A stretch of 64,000 bases of DNA. Origin: Streptomyces sp. MRC013. GTDB taxonomy: Bacteria > Actinomycetota > Actinomycetes > Streptomycetales > Streptomycetaceae. The stretch lies in the NCBI RefSeq assembly GCF_023614235.1, contig NZ_CP094264.1:5208001-5272000 (forward strand). Reading direction: 5' to 3'. Position numbers and translations under genes: made by a program. Each line of letters starts with the position of its first letter. Within the stretch, counting starts at the first letter, position 1. Below, piece after piece: positions 39,799 to 49,172 of the stretch. The notes under the pieces are model-generated. The model ran no database searches and was not told where the DNA came from. It saw only the letters and a program-made list of their open reading frames with translations.

Positions 39799-40221
39799 AT
39801 GTCCAGACCGCCGCTGCCCGAGGACGCCGTCGCCGTGCTGCGCAAGCCGAACCCGGCCGTGCTGGCGACGCTGCGCCCCGACGGCCAGCCGGTTTCGGCG
39901 GCGACGTGGTACCTGTGGGAGGACGACGGCCGGGTACTGGTCAACATGGACGAGGGCCGCAGGCGGCTGGGCCACCTCCGCAGGGACCCCCGGGTGACGC
40001 TCACCGTGCTGGACGAGGGGTCCTGGTACACCCACGTGACCCTGGTCGGCCGGGTGGCGGAGCTGCGCGAGGACGAGGGACTGGCGGACATCGACCGGCT
40101 GTCCCGGCACTACCTCGGCAGGGAGTACCGGCGGCGCGACCGCGGCCGGGTCAGCGCGTGGATCGAGGTGGAGCGCTGGCATGGCTGGGGCGCCCTGAAG
40201 GACAACAACCAGGCGGTCTGA
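39799..40221 (+). CDS. PPOX-class F420-dependent oxidoreductase
   Basis: 140 residues with AGGAGGA before the ATG. The split beta-barrel fold of the FDOR/PPOX family is visible in PNPAVLATLRPDGQPVSAAT, VLVNMDEGRRRLGHLRRDPR and WYTHVTLVGRVAEL. Members use F420 or FMN to reduce small molecules. No partner gene; the next genes are convergent. Confidence 0.87.
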   Translation: MSRPPLPEDAVAVLRKPNPAVLATLRPDGQPVSAATWYLWEDDGRVLVNMDEGRRRLGHLRRDPRVTLTVLDEGSWYTHVTLVGRVAELREDEGLADIDRLSRHYLGREYRRRDRGRVSAWIEVERWHGWGALKDNNQAV

Positions 40222-40402
40222 CCCGGCGGGAACCCGGCCGGTGGGCGCCCACCGGCCGCGCCGGCCCGCCGCACCGCGGTGCGCCCCGTCACCGGCGCCC
40301 GCCCTCCGCCGCGGACCGGCCGCGCCCGCCCCGGCGGAGCCGCGCGGCGGCGGGCACCCGAGGGGCGGACGCGGGCCGTGTCCGGGGCGCCCCGCCCCGG
40401 CG

Positions 40403-40618
40403 TCAGGGACGGGGCCCGACCGTCCTCCAGCCGTCGCGCACGACGATGGCGAGCGCCGGGCAGGAGTCCGCCGCGTCCAGGGCCCGCTCGTCCTCGGCGA
40501 TCTCGGTGCGGACCGGTACGGCGTACGCGTCCTCCAGCCGGAACAGGTCCGGGGCGAGGGCCGCGCAGATGCCCGAACCCATGCACGTCCCGGAGTCGAC
40601 CCCGATCGTCCAGGTCAT
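40403..40618 (-). CDS. Ferredoxin, 3Fe-4S type, P450 partner
   Basis: 71 residues from ATG 40618. Cysteines are in GTCMGSGICAALAPDLF and, near the end, DSCPALAI, the pattern of the small 3Fe-4S ferredoxins of Streptomyces. It starts five bases after the P450 stop, so both are in one operon, and it should pass electrons to that P450. Confidence 0.92.
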   Translation of the reverse strand: MTWTIGVDSGTCMGSGICAALAPDLFRLEDAYAVPVRTEIAEDERALDAADSCPALAIVVRDGWRTVGPRP

Positions 40619-40623
40619 CGGCG

Positions 40624-41817
40624 TCACCACCCCACCGGCATCTCGCGCGGTCCGCGGACCAGCATCTGGTTCTTCCACACCACGTCCCCCGCGATGTGCA
40701 GGTCAGGGAAGCGGTCCAGCAGCGCCAGCAGCGCCTCCTGCAGCTCGACGCGGGCCAGGGGCGCCCCGAGGCAGTGGTGGACGCCGTGGCCGAACCCGAG
40801 GTGCTGCACCCCCGTACGGGTGATGTCGAGCCGGCCGGGTTCGGTGAACTTCAGCGCGTCGCGGTTGGCCGCCCCGACGGCGACGAGGACCGGCTCACCG
40901 GCACGCACCAGGGTGCCGCCCACCTCGATGTCCTCCGTGGCGTACCGGGGGAAGGCGGCCGCGCTGCCCAGGGGGACGAACCGCAGCAGCTCCTCCACCG
41001 CGCCGGCCACCAGCTCCGGCCGCTCCCTGAGCAGGGCGAGCTGGTCGGGGTTCTCCAGCAGCGCGTAGACGAAGTTGGGGATCTGGCTCGCCGTGGTCTC
41101 GTGCCCCGCGATCAGGAGCCCCACGCAGAGGTCGACCAGTTCCAGCTCGGTGAGCCGGTCGTCCGTGTCGCGGGCGTCGATCAGCGCGGTCATCAGGTCC
41201 TGGCGGGGGTTCTCCCGGTGGTCCCGTACCAGGTCGGACATGTAGGCGCGCAGCTCCTCGCGGTTGCGGAAGAACTCCTCGGCCGTCAGCGAGCTCGTGG
41301 AGAGGGCGGCGTCGCTCCACACGCGGAACCGCGGCCGGTCCTCCTCCGGAACCCCCAGCATCCGGCAGATCACGGCGACGGGGAGGGGCAGGGCGTAGTG
41401 CTCGACGAGGTCGACCGGGGGCCCCGCGGCCTCCATCTCGTCGAGGAGCCCCTGCGTCAGCTCCCGCACCTGCGGGCGGAGCTTCTCGACCCGGTGCATG
41501 GTGAAGGCCTTCGCCACGAGGGTGCGCAGACGGGTGTGCTCCGGCGGGTCCATGCTCAGGATGCCCGAGTCCTGCTGCGCCTCGGACTGCCGGGGCTCGT
41601 CGTGCCGCCGGGCCTCGGCCCGGCTGAAGCGCCGGTCGCCCAGGACGAGACGGGCGTCGGCGTACCGGGTGGCCAGCCAGGCGGGTTCGCCGTAGGCCAT
41701 GCGGACGCGTAACAGGCCCGGCTGCTCCAGCGCCTCCACGTACGCGTCCGCGAGGTCCAGCCCCTCGGGTTCGTTGAACGGATAGGCGAGCGGCGTCTGT
41801 TCGCGCGCGGTCGTCAC
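40624..41817 (-). CDS. Cytochrome P450
   Basis: 397 residues from GTG 41817 with GGGAGG six bases upstream; the TTG at 41823 is less likely. I-helix oxygen-binding motif AGHETT, K-helix ExxR in EELLRFV, and heme-binding loop FGHGVHHCLGAPLAR are all intact. This is a soluble bacterial class I monooxygenase. It is followed by its ferredoxin and is divergent from a TetR regulator, with a palindrome between the start codons. The substrate cannot be told. Confidence 0.96.
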   Translation of the reverse strand: MTTAREQTPLAYPFNEPEGLDLADAYVEALEQPGLLRVRMAYGEPAWLATRYADARLVLGDRRFSRAEARRHDEPRQSEAQQDSGILSMDPPEHTRLRTLVAKAFTMHRVEKLRPQVRELTQGLLDEMEAAGPPVDLVEHYALPLPVAVICRMLGVPEEDRPRFRVWSDAALSTSSLTAEEFFRNREELRAYMSDLVRDHRENPRQDLMTALIDARDTDDRLTELELVDLCVGLLIAGHETTASQIPNFVYALLENPDQLALLRERPELVAGAVEELLRFVPLGSAAAFPRYATEDIEVGGTLVRAGEPVLVAVGAANRDALKFTEPGRLDITRTGVQHLGFGHGVHHCLGAPLARVELQEALLALLDRFPDLHIAGDVVWKNQMLVRGPREMPVGW

Positions 41818-41833
41818 GGGCAACCTCCCTGGT

Positions 41834-41849
41834 GTAAGCAGTTGCTTAC
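41834..41849. promoter_or_regulatory. TetR operator GTAAGCA-GT-TGCTTAC
   Basis: Perfect seven-base arms with a two-base spacer, 17 bases upstream of the P450 start and in the divergent gap before the TetR gene. The likely site through which that regulator represses both genes. Confidence 0.75.
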
Positions 41850-41934
41850 CAACCTAGAGTTGGCGACGGCGTCGGTCAACGGCGCCGGGGGATCCCGATC
41901 CAGGCGTGGTACGGCGGAAGTTGGGGGTGGCCGG

Positions 41935-42816
41935 GTGGACGACGGGACGCGGGCCGAGGCGGCGGGTCCCGGGGGCGGCGTACCGCTCCGGGGCCGGGCG
42001 GGCGGCGGGTCGACGCGGGAGCGGCTGCTCGCCGCCGCGTCCGAGCTGTTCGCCGAGCGCGGGTACGAGCGGGCGACCGTGCGGGACATCGCGGCCCGTG
42101 CCGGCGTCAACCAGGCCCTCCTCTTCCGCCACTTCGGCTCGAAGCGCGCCCTCTTCGGGGAGACGATGTCGCGCGGCGGCCTGGAGCGGTTGCGGGCCAC
42201 CCCTCCCGACCGGCTCGTGGAGGTGATCCTGTCGAACATGCTCGCGCCCCCGCCGGACCGGGACGGCTCCGCGTCCGGGGCCGGGAGGTCCCTGGAGACG
42301 CTCCTGCGGTCGGTGGGGGCGCAGGACGAGGTGGCGGCGGCGCTCGCGTCCCTGAGCACCGACTACGCCCGCGTGCTCGCCACGGTGAGCGACGCCGACG
42401 ACCGGGCGCTCCGCGCCGACCTCGCCCTCTCATGGCTGCTGGGCATCGGGCTGATGCGCGTGGTCGTCCGCAAACGCCCCCTGGCCGACGCGGATCCCGC
42501 CGAGGTCACCCGCCTCGTCACCGATGCCCTGGCCCGCCTCCTGGACGGCCCCGCCCCGCCGCCCGCGCCCCCCCACCCCCGGCCTCTGAATCCGGCCGTG
42601 CCGCCGCACGCCTCGGTACGGGTCCCCGGCCGCCCGGACGGCGCCCGCGGACCTTCCGTCCGCCGCTTCGCGCACCGATCCGCCCGACGCCCGCGAGCCG
42701 GCTCCGAGCAGCGCGGAGGAGAGGGGGCGCGGCCGGGAGCGGGCACCCTCCTGCCGCGGGGAGACGCCGGGCGCCGGCCGCCGCGCGGGATCAGCGGGGC
42801 GCGACCACGGCCGTGA
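41935..42816 (+). CDS. TetR family regulator, C-terminal end uncertain
   Basis: Start taken at GTG 41935; the in-frame ATG 41842 lies within the operator region. HTH: RERLLAAASELFAERGYERA then VRDIAARAGVNQALLFRHFG. The ligand domain runs to ARLLDGPAPPPAP. After that, about 75 residues are Arg/Pro/Gly filler with no TetR character. A run of seven C at 42568-42574 sits just before; a one-base change there would stop translation at 42589, giving a normal-sized protein of about 218 residues. Confidence 0.85.
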   Translation: MDDGTRAEAAGPGGGVPLRGRAGGGSTRERLLAAASELFAERGYERATVRDIAARAGVNQALLFRHFGSKRALFGETMSRGGLERLRATPPDRLVEVILSNMLAPPPDRDGSASGAGRSLETLLRSVGAQDEVAAALASLSTDYARVLATVSDADDRALRADLALSWLLGIGLMRVVVRKRPLADADPAEVTRLVTDALARLLDGPAPPPAPPHPRPLNPAVPPHASVRVPGRPDGARGPSVRRFAHRSARRPRAGSEQRGGEGARPGAGTLLPRGDAGRRPPRGISGARPRP

Positions 42817-43071
42817 TCGTCCTGCCGTCGGCCGTCACCGTGACGGCGAGGCGGCGCTGAGGCGCTGGACGAGGGGCCGGCCGTAGCCCCCGGGAAGCGG
42901 CGGCGTCGCCACGCGGAACGGTGCGCGGCAGGACCGGCGAACGGTCGGTGACGCCGATGCGGACGGCGTGCGCGTCGAGCGAGGCGTGGAGGCGGCTGGC
43001 ACCGCCGCCGTGTCCGAGACGTCGGTGACGAGTTCGGACGTCACCAGGAGGACGTCGTCGACCGCCGTCCC
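42791..43071 (-). pseudogene. RsbW-like anti-sigma ATPase remnant
   Basis: On the minus strand, VDDVLLVTSELVTDVS looks like the N box of a serine-protein kinase of the RsbW type. The rest is scattered over frames: DAHAVRIGVTDRSPVLPR, then GGYGRPLVQRLSAA, then VTVTADGRTITAVVAPR ending at 42791. At least two frameshifts are needed, and the N-terminus is missing exactly where the IS110 remnant begins (43078). It is a decayed gene, possibly cut by that element. Confidence 0.65.
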
Positions 43072-43077
43072 CGGGAC

Positions 43078-43200
43078 GCCTCCATGTCTTTCGTCAGGCG
43101 AGGCGAGGGCTTCTCGGTCCGCAGAAGGTTCCGTCGCGGAGCATGGCGAAGAGGACGCTGATGCGGTGGCGGGCGAGGCGGAGGAGGGCTTGGGCGCGGG
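43078..43200 (-). mobile_element. IS110 family transposase 3' remnant, copy 2
   Basis: Reads ALLRLARHRISVLFAMLRDG followed by TFCGPRSPRLA and a stop on the minus strand, the C-terminus of an IS110-type transposase. It matches 13436-13558 over 123 bases with about six differences and the same orientation. No ends or other parts of the element are present. Confidence 0.72.
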
Positions 43201-43251
43201 TCTTGCCGCGGGGCGGGCCGGCCCCCGCCGGCGAGGAGGCGGCGTACGCGG

Positions 43252-43727
43252 TCACGCGCCGCCGCCGCGGCGGCGGGGCGGTGCGCACGGCTCGTCGCGG
43301 TGTCGGGGGCCGCCACGCCCTCCTCCACTCCCGTCGTCTGCCCGCCGTCCCGCTTCGTCCGCCCACCGGGGCGGATCCGGTACCGGCCACCCGCCCCCGG
43401 GCACCGCCCGGGGGCGGGTGGCCGAGGCGGCCGCGGTCACCGAGGCGACGAACGTGAAGGACCGGGCCGTGTCGGTGATCTCCGGCAGCCGGACGACCGT
43501 CGGGCTCGGCCGGACCGCGAACAGCGGCACCCCGGCCGCCCGGCGCCGTTCCCCGGCCCGCAGGAGGACGTGCAGGAAGGACGAGTCGGCGAACGCGACC
43601 TGGGACAGGTCGAGGACCGTCCCCGCGGGGGCGTCGCCGGGGGCGGGGGCGAGCGCGCGGTCCAGGGCCTCGGCCGTGCGAACTCACCGCCGACGCGCAC
43701 GATCCGTACGCCGGCGGCCGTCGACAC
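43252..43727 (-). pseudogene. STAS-domain (anti-anti-sigma) gene with a frameshift
   Basis: From about GTG 43727 the frame gives VSTAAGVRIVRVGGEF. After a one-base loss near 43680 it continues as TAEALDRALAPAPGD, then TVLDLSQVAFADSSFLHVLL and LPEITDTARSFTFVASVT. The phosphorylatable serine region ADSS is conserved. The RsbW-like remnant lies downstream on the same strand, so this was an antagonist/ATPase pair. The last 50 residues are low-complexity. Confidence 0.65.
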
Positions 43728-44021
43728 CAGGACATCGGGTTCGCCGCTCGTCGGGGCATCATCCCACCGCCCGGCCCCGCCGGGGAGGGGAGCCGGGCGG
43801 GCGCCGCGTCCCCGCCGCCGCGCCCGCGACCGGCCGCCCCTCCCGCGTACGCCCCCCGCGTCCACCGCACGCCTGCGCCCGGTCGGCCGCGCGGCCGACC
43901 GGGGCCGAAACGGCCGGTGCGCCTCCGGCACCGGCTTGATAGCCCGGCGGCACCTGAGGGATGGTGGAGGGCCTTGTCCTTCGACGGAAGGTGGTGAGGC
44001 CCGACTGCCGGGTCTCCGCTC

Positions 44022-45690
44022 ATGACGACTCACGAGGGCGTCACGCCCCTGCAACCAGCCTCCGCGTGCGGTGTGGCCACGTCGTGGGCCCACGCGCCGT
44101 ACCCCGCCTTCGTCGCGGACGAGACCGGGGGGATCGTGCAGATCAACGGCGCCGCGGCCGCCCTGTTCCCCGGGGCGGTGCCGGGCTCCCCGCTCGCCGA
44201 CGCCGTTCCCGGGTGGCTCGCCGACGCGCACCGCGACCTCGCCCGGCGCGGCGGCGGTGACGGGGTCCCGGGCCGCCCGGTCGGAGGCCGGCACGGCGAC
44301 CTGGCGCTGGAGGCCCACCCCACGCCCGGCGTGGACGGGAACGTGGTGTGGTGGCTGATCGACGACACCGACCGGTTCCTCGCCGAGCGGGCCCTGCGGC
44401 ACGAGCAGGAGCGGACCGCTTTCCTCGCCCAGGCGTCCACCCGGCTGCTGGCGTCGCTGAACGTGCAGCGCTGCATGGAGGTGGCGGTGGAGCTGGCGGC
44501 CGGGTACCTGGCGGACGCCGCGGTCCTGATCGCCCCGGCCAGCGGCCGGCGCCACCCGCTGGCCGGTTGCGTCGGCGGGGCGGCCGCGGAGTACCGGACG
44601 GCCCGCGTCGACCCCGCCGAGGTACCGGGCCTGAGCGAGGCCCTGCAGGGCTTCCCCCCCGTCCCGTCGCGGTGGATCGACCCGGCGTCGCTGCCCCCGT
44701 GGGCGGTGCCCGACGGTTTCGGCGGCCGGGCGGGCTCCGCGGTCGTCACCCCCCCTGCCCGGACACGGGGTGCCGGCCGGGGCGCTGATCCTGCTGCGGC
44801 ACGGCGACCGGGCGGCGTTCGACGCGGCCGAGGAGGTCTTCGCGGGCCTCTTCGCGGCACGCGCGGGAGCGGCGTTGTCCGCGGCGCGGCTGTACACCGA
44901 GCAGGCGGGCATCACCGCCACCCTGATGGCGGAGCTGCTGCCGCCACCCCTGACGCAGGTCCGCGGGGTGGAGTTCGCCGGGGGGTACCGCCCCTCGAAG
45001 GACACCGAGCGGATCGGCGGCGACTTCTACGACGTGCACCCCGCCACCGAGGAGGGGCAGGAGACCCTGGCGGTGCTGGGCGACGTCTGCGGCAAGGGAC
45101 TGGACGCAGCCGTCCTGACCGGCAAGATCCGCAACACCCTCCACGCGCTGTTCCCCCTGACCGGCGACCACGAGCACGTGCTGAGGCTGCTCAACAGGGC
45201 CCTGCTCAACAGCCGCCACTCGCGCTTCGCGACCCTCGCCCTGGCCTCCGTCGTACGCCGCGGAGGCAGGGTCCGGCTCCGGCTGACCAGCGCGGGCCAC
45301 CCGCCGCCGCTGATAGTCCGGCACACCGGCGAGGTCGAGCAGGCCGACACCAGGGGCACCCTCATCGGCGCGCTGCCCCACGTCCGCGCCGAGACCGCCC
45401 ATGTGGAGCTGGCGCCCGGTGAGACGTGCCTGCTGTACACCGACGGCATCACCGAGGCCAGGGGAGGCCCCCTCGGCGACGTCCTGCTCGGCGAGCAGCG
45501 GTTGAGCGCGGCACTGGCCGAGTGCGCCGGGATGCCGGCCGAGGCGATCGTCGAGCGCGTGCAGATGCTCGCCGCCGAATGGGTCGGCGGCAATCCGCAC
45601 GACGACATGGCGTTACTGGCCATCACCGCTCCCAACGGAGCCCGGCTCACCGCCGTGGACGGCCGGACTCCGGGCAGGTACACGGCATGA
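44022..45690 (+). pseudogene. PAS-SpoIIE phosphatase with one frameshift
   Basis: ATG 44022. An N-terminal PAS-like region YPAFVADETGGIVQINGAAA is followed by a helical linker and a GAF-like domain (FLAQASTRLLASLNVQRCME). After SAVVTP the frame is lost at seven C (44749-44755); with six C it continues LPGHGVPAGALILLRHGD. The SpoIIE domain then shows GGDFYDV, GDVCGKGLDAAV, LYTDGITEARGG and NPHDDMALLAI. With the repair the protein is about 555 residues. The stop overlaps the cobalamin-binding gene (ATGA), so it is the first gene of a three-gene partner-switch module. Confidence 0.88.
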
Positions 45691-46812
45691 CACCGACCGG
45701 CACGGGGACCGCGGCCGTCCGCGGCCCGGACGACCGCCTGGCGCGGGCGCGCGCCGGGTTGTGGCTGGCCGTGCGGGCGCGGGACGAGCACGCCGCCGGC
45801 AGGGCCGTCTTCGACCTGCTGGACGAGGGGGCCGCGGCGGAGAGCGTACTGCTCGACGTCATCGCCCCGGTGCAGGCGAAGGTGGGGGCCGAGTGGGCCG
45901 CGAACCGCGTCACCGTCGCGCAGGAACACGCCGCCACAGCCATCCACGACCGGATCATCGCGGCGATGGCGCACCGCGACCGGCCTCCGGAGAGGGGACG
46001 CGGCCCGGGCCGGAACCGTGACGGTGGCCTGCGCGGACGGCGAGTGGCACGCCCTGCCCGCGAGGATCCTGGCCGAGGTGCTGCGGGGCCGCGGCCACCG
46101 GGTGGACTTCCTCGGCGCCCAGGTCCCCACCCCCCACCTGGTGGAGCACCTGCACCGGACCGCGCCGGACGTCCTCGCCCTGTCCTCCTCGATCACGACC
46201 CGGCTGCCCCGGGCGCACGCGGCCGTCACCGCCGTCCAGGCCCTCGGCGTGCCCGTCCTCGTCGGCGGCGCCGCCTTCGGTCCCGACGGCCGCTACGCCC
46301 GCCTCCTCGGCGCCGACGCCTGGGCGCCCGACGCCCGCGCCGCCGCGGACCTCCTCGCCCGGGGCGTGCCGCGGCCGCTCCCGGCGGCCCTGCGGCAGGT
46401 CGGCGACGACCTGCCGCACCTGACCGACCAGGAGTACACCCTGGTCACCCGCGCCAAACGCCGGCTGGTGAAGAACACCCTCGCCGTCCTGGAGGAGCGG
46501 CTGCCCGCCATGCGGACGTACACCGACGCACAGCGGGAGCGGACCGCCGAGGACGTCGCCCACATCGTGGACTTCCTCGCCACCGCCCTCTACACCGACG
46601 CGGCGGAGATCTTCACCGGCTTCCTCCGCTGGACCGGCGACGTCCTCGAAGCGCGGCACGTCCCCGCGACCGCCCTGCTGCCCGGCCTCGACGCCCTCGG
46701 CGAGGAACTGAAGGACTTCCCGCGGGCGCTGGGCCTCCTCTCCCTCGGCCGGGACGCCGTCGACGGCCGGCGCCCCCGTCCTTCGACCCCCGCCCCTGGA
46801 ACGCCCACATGA
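45687..46812 (+). pseudogene. Cobalamin-binding protein with CarH-like Wx9EH motif, one frameshift
   Basis: Residues 15-95 form a helical cap ending in AEWAANRVTVAQEH; W70, E80 and H81 make the Wx9EH signature of AdoCbl photoreceptors (CarH, LitR, AerR). After about 45990 the frame shifts. The second frame gives a B12-binding Rossmann domain with DGEWHALPARIL (ExH lower-ligand motif, His codon 46048), LALSSSITTRLP and VLVGGAAFG, then a helical C-terminal region of about 100 residues. There is no DNA-binding domain. It overlaps the SpoIIE gene before and the STAS gene after, so it probably modulates that pair, perhaps in response to light or B12. Skipping one base near 45993 restores it. Confidence 0.82.
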
Positions 46813-47195
46813 CCACCTCGCCCGACGACTCCCTCCGGCTCACCGTCACCGCCGGCGGTCGCGAGCCGTGCGTCGCCCTGGCCGGCGACCTCGACTACGA
46901 CACCGCCGACGACCTGATGCGCACCGTGCGGGAGCAGCTGGCCGCGCACCCCGCTCCCGACGCCCTGCGTCTGGACTGCGGTCGGCTCGCCTTCTGCGAC
47001 TCCACGGGCCTGGCCACCCTGCTGATGGTCCACCGCCTCACCACCGGCACCGGCACCGCCCTCCACCTCCACGACCGCCCGGCCTTCCTCGACCGGCTGC
47101 TGCGGCAGACCGGCACCCTCGACCACCTGGTCCGTCCGGACCGCGCCGACGACCAGGAGGCGGAGGCGCACACCGGCCCGCCTAGGCAGCCCTGA
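46809..47195 (+). CDS. STAS-domain anti-sigma factor antagonist
   Basis: 128 residues; ATG 46809 overlaps the cobalamin-binding stop. The core is VALAGDLDYDTADDL, LRLDCGRLAFCDSTGLATLL, with the phosphorylatable Ser in CDSTG, and a C-terminal FLDRLLRQTGTLDHL. In partner switching, the unphosphorylated form sequesters an anti-sigma kinase and frees a sigma factor. The SpoIIE phosphatase two genes upstream is its likely activator. The cognate kinase and sigma factor are not in this operon. Confidence 0.92.
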   Translation: MTTSPDDSLRLTVTAGGREPCVALAGDLDYDTADDLMRTVREQLAAHPAPDALRLDCGRLAFCDSTGLATLLMVHRLTTGTGTALHLHDRPAFLDRLLRQTGTLDHLVRPDRADDQEAEAHTGPPRQP

Positions 47196-47356
47196 CCGGC
47201 CGCGCGCCCGCCCGCGCCTCACCGCGCCGGGCCGGCCGCGCCCGGGACCGCGCCGGAGACGGCACACGCCGGGGCGGTGCTCCACCCGGCGGGCGCCCGC
47301 GTCCGCGCCCTTCCCCGCCGCGTCACCGGGCGGTGGCCGTCGCGGTTGCGGGGCCT

Positions 47357-47779
47357 CTACCGGACGGCGGCCGCCACGGTCGCGGGATCCTCGCCGGTCA
47401 GTTCCACGATGCGCTCCAGGGACACGCCGGCCGCGATCGCCCGGCCGAGGAGGGCGTCGCGGCCGTCGGTGTACTTCCGGTAGGCCAGGAGCTGTTCCTC
47501 GACGTCGGCGAGCGCCCCCGGGGCGCCGTGGCGCCGCAGCCGGCTCAGCTCCTCGTCGCCCAGGGGCACCGGAAGCCGCTCCGCCCGCTCCGGGATGGCC
47601 GCCGTCTCCTCCGGAGCCACCAGCCGAAGCCGCGGGGACGTCGCCGCGACGCCCTGCGCGTCGAGCCACGCCCGCACGGCGGGGGTCTCCATGCACGCGA
47701 GTTCGCCGACGGAGGCCGGCGGCACGCCGAGCTGCGTCGCCGGGTCGTCCAGCAGGAACAGGTAGGCGTCGTCGGTCAC
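47357..47779 (-). CDS. Conserved hypothetical protein
   Basis: 140 residues from GTG 47779 with GGAG six bases upstream. Begins VTDDAYLFLLDDPATQLGV and ends LERIVELTGEDPATVAAAV, a helical, acidic protein without membrane segment or signal peptide. The C-terminal SLERIVELTGEDPATV resembles a helix-turn-helix-like sequence-reading segment, but I do not recognise the family. Convergent with the STAS gene. Confidence 0.75.
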   Translation of the reverse strand: MTDDAYLFLLDDPATQLGVPPASVGELACMETPAVRAWLDAQGVAATSPRLRLVAPEETAAIPERAERLPVPLGDEELSRLRRHGAPGALADVEEQLLAYRKYTDGRDALLGRAIAAGVSLERIVELTGEDPATVAAAVR

Positions 47780-48254
47780 CTGTGGCTCCTTCGGGGAAGT
47801 GGTCGGGGCGTTCGCCGTCCTCCTACCCGGCCGTAGTCCGTTCATCGTCGGCGCGGGCCGGGCGTCACACCTCCGGCCGCCCGTCCCGGCCGAGGCGCGC
47901 GGCGGGCCGGGGGACGCCACCTCGCCCGGCCCCGCCCCTCGCGGACGACCGACCCGCCCGGCCGCGTCCGTCCGTGCCACACCGGTCGGCGGGCTCAGCC
48001 GCGCGGCGGTGCGCCGCCCGGCCGCGCGCCCGCGGAGGGCGGGACGGGCCCGTACGGAGCCGGCGCCCGGTCCGCCGCCCCCTCCCGCCCACCGGGCCAC
48101 CGGGCCGGCGCGGTGGGCGGAGCGGGCCGAGGCGGACCGCTGACACTCCTTCGGCCGCCATGGCATCCGGGTTCGGGGGTATGCGGGCGTTCACGGCAAG
48201 AGGAGCCCGCGGCCCCGCACAGGGGCCGCACCGAACCACAGGAGGAGTTCGCCC

Positions 48255-48704
48255 ATGTCGCAGGTCGAGGAATCCATCACGGTCGACGTCCCGGTCCGCA
48301 CCGCGTACAACCAGTGGACCCAGTTCGAGACCTTCCCCGAGTTCATGGACGGCGTGGAGCGGATCGAGCAGATCACCGACACCCTCACCCGCTGGACCAC
48401 CAAGGTGGACGGGGCGGAGAGGACGTTCGACGCCGAGATCACCGAGCAGATCCCCGACGAGCGGGTGGCCTGGACGACCGTGGGCGGCGATGTGAAGCAG
48501 GCCGGCGTCGTCACCTTCCACCGCATCGACGACACCACCACCAAGGTCATGCTCCAGATGGACTTCGACCCCGACGGCGCCGTGGAGACCGTCGGCGACA
48601 AGCTCGGCTTCGTCAGGCGGCAGGTCGCCGGCGACCTGAAGCGGTTCAAGTCCTTCATCGAGAGCCGGGGCGCCGAGACCGGCGCGTGGCGCGGCCAGGT
48701 CTGA
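48255..48704 (+). CDS. SRPBCC (START/cyclase-like) family protein
   Basis: 149 residues with AGGAGG before the ATG. The start MSQVEESITVDVPVRTAYNQ and WTQFETFPEFMDGVERIEQ, then DERVAWTTVGGDVKQAGVVT, match the short cyclase/dehydrase-type SRPBCC proteins common in actinobacteria. The fold makes a hydrophobic ligand pocket; the ligand is unknown. Monocistronic, closed by a strong terminator. Confidence 0.88.
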   Translation: MSQVEESITVDVPVRTAYNQWTQFETFPEFMDGVERIEQITDTLTRWTTKVDGAERTFDAEITEQIPDERVAWTTVGGDVKQAGVVTFHRIDDTTTKVMLQMDFDPDGAVETVGDKLGFVRRQVAGDLKRFKSFIESRGAETGAWRGQV

Positions 48705-48783
48705 GTCCGCACGCGCCCCGGCGCTCTGCCCCGCGCGCCGGGGCGGTCGCGGTGCGTACGCGGGTACCGCCCGGCCGACGGGC

Positions 48784-48826
48784 GGCCCCGCCGGGGACCC
48801 GGGTCGCCCGGGTCCCCGGCGGGGCC
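48784..48826. terminator. Bidirectional terminator, 20-base arms
   Basis: Perfect arms beginning GGCCCCGCCGGGG with a TCG loop, between the convergent SRPBCC and HU genes. Confidence 0.8.
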
Positions 48827-48914
48827 GACGCGGACACCCCGGCCCGGCGCCGGGCGGCAGCGGGCGCCGCGCCCGCGCCCCCGGGCCCGGAGCCACCCCC
48901 GCGGTACGGGTGGG

Positions 48915-49172
48915 TCAGCCGACCTCGCCCTTGAGGTATTCGTTCAGCGCCTGCCCCGGCCGCAGGACCGCCGTACCGCCCTCGAGGTGGAAACTGCCGA
49001 AACCCATGAGGGTGACGGTCCGGTCCCGCCGGAGCCCCTGGGCCAGGGCCCCGGCGTCCGCCACCGTGCCGAACAGGGCCTCCAGCACCCGCTCGACGTC
49101 GTCGGCCGAGACCTGGCCGCCGCGCTCCGCCGTCTTCCGGGCCGTTGCCTCCGCCAGTTCTGACCTGTCCAC
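48915..49172 (-). CDS. HU-family DNA-binding protein
   Basis: 85 residues from GTG 49172, chosen for the GGAG six bases upstream; TTG 49184 is the alternative. The N-terminal DRSELAEATARKTAERGGQV and the GFGSFHLEGGT turn match HU/IHF-type proteins. The basic beta-arm is short and poorly conserved (TAVLRPGQAL), so DNA binding may differ from housekeeping HU. Probably an accessory nucleoid protein. Confidence 0.82.
   Translation of the reverse strand: MDRSELAEATARKTAERGGQVSADDVERVLEALFGTVADAGALAQGLRRDRTVTLMGFGSFHLEGGTAVLRPGQALNEYLKGEVG

Noticed and set aside
42590..42816. C-terminal extension of the TetR protein as a real domain
   Set aside because: Low-complexity Arg/Pro tail after a run of seven C; more likely a frame error or read-through.
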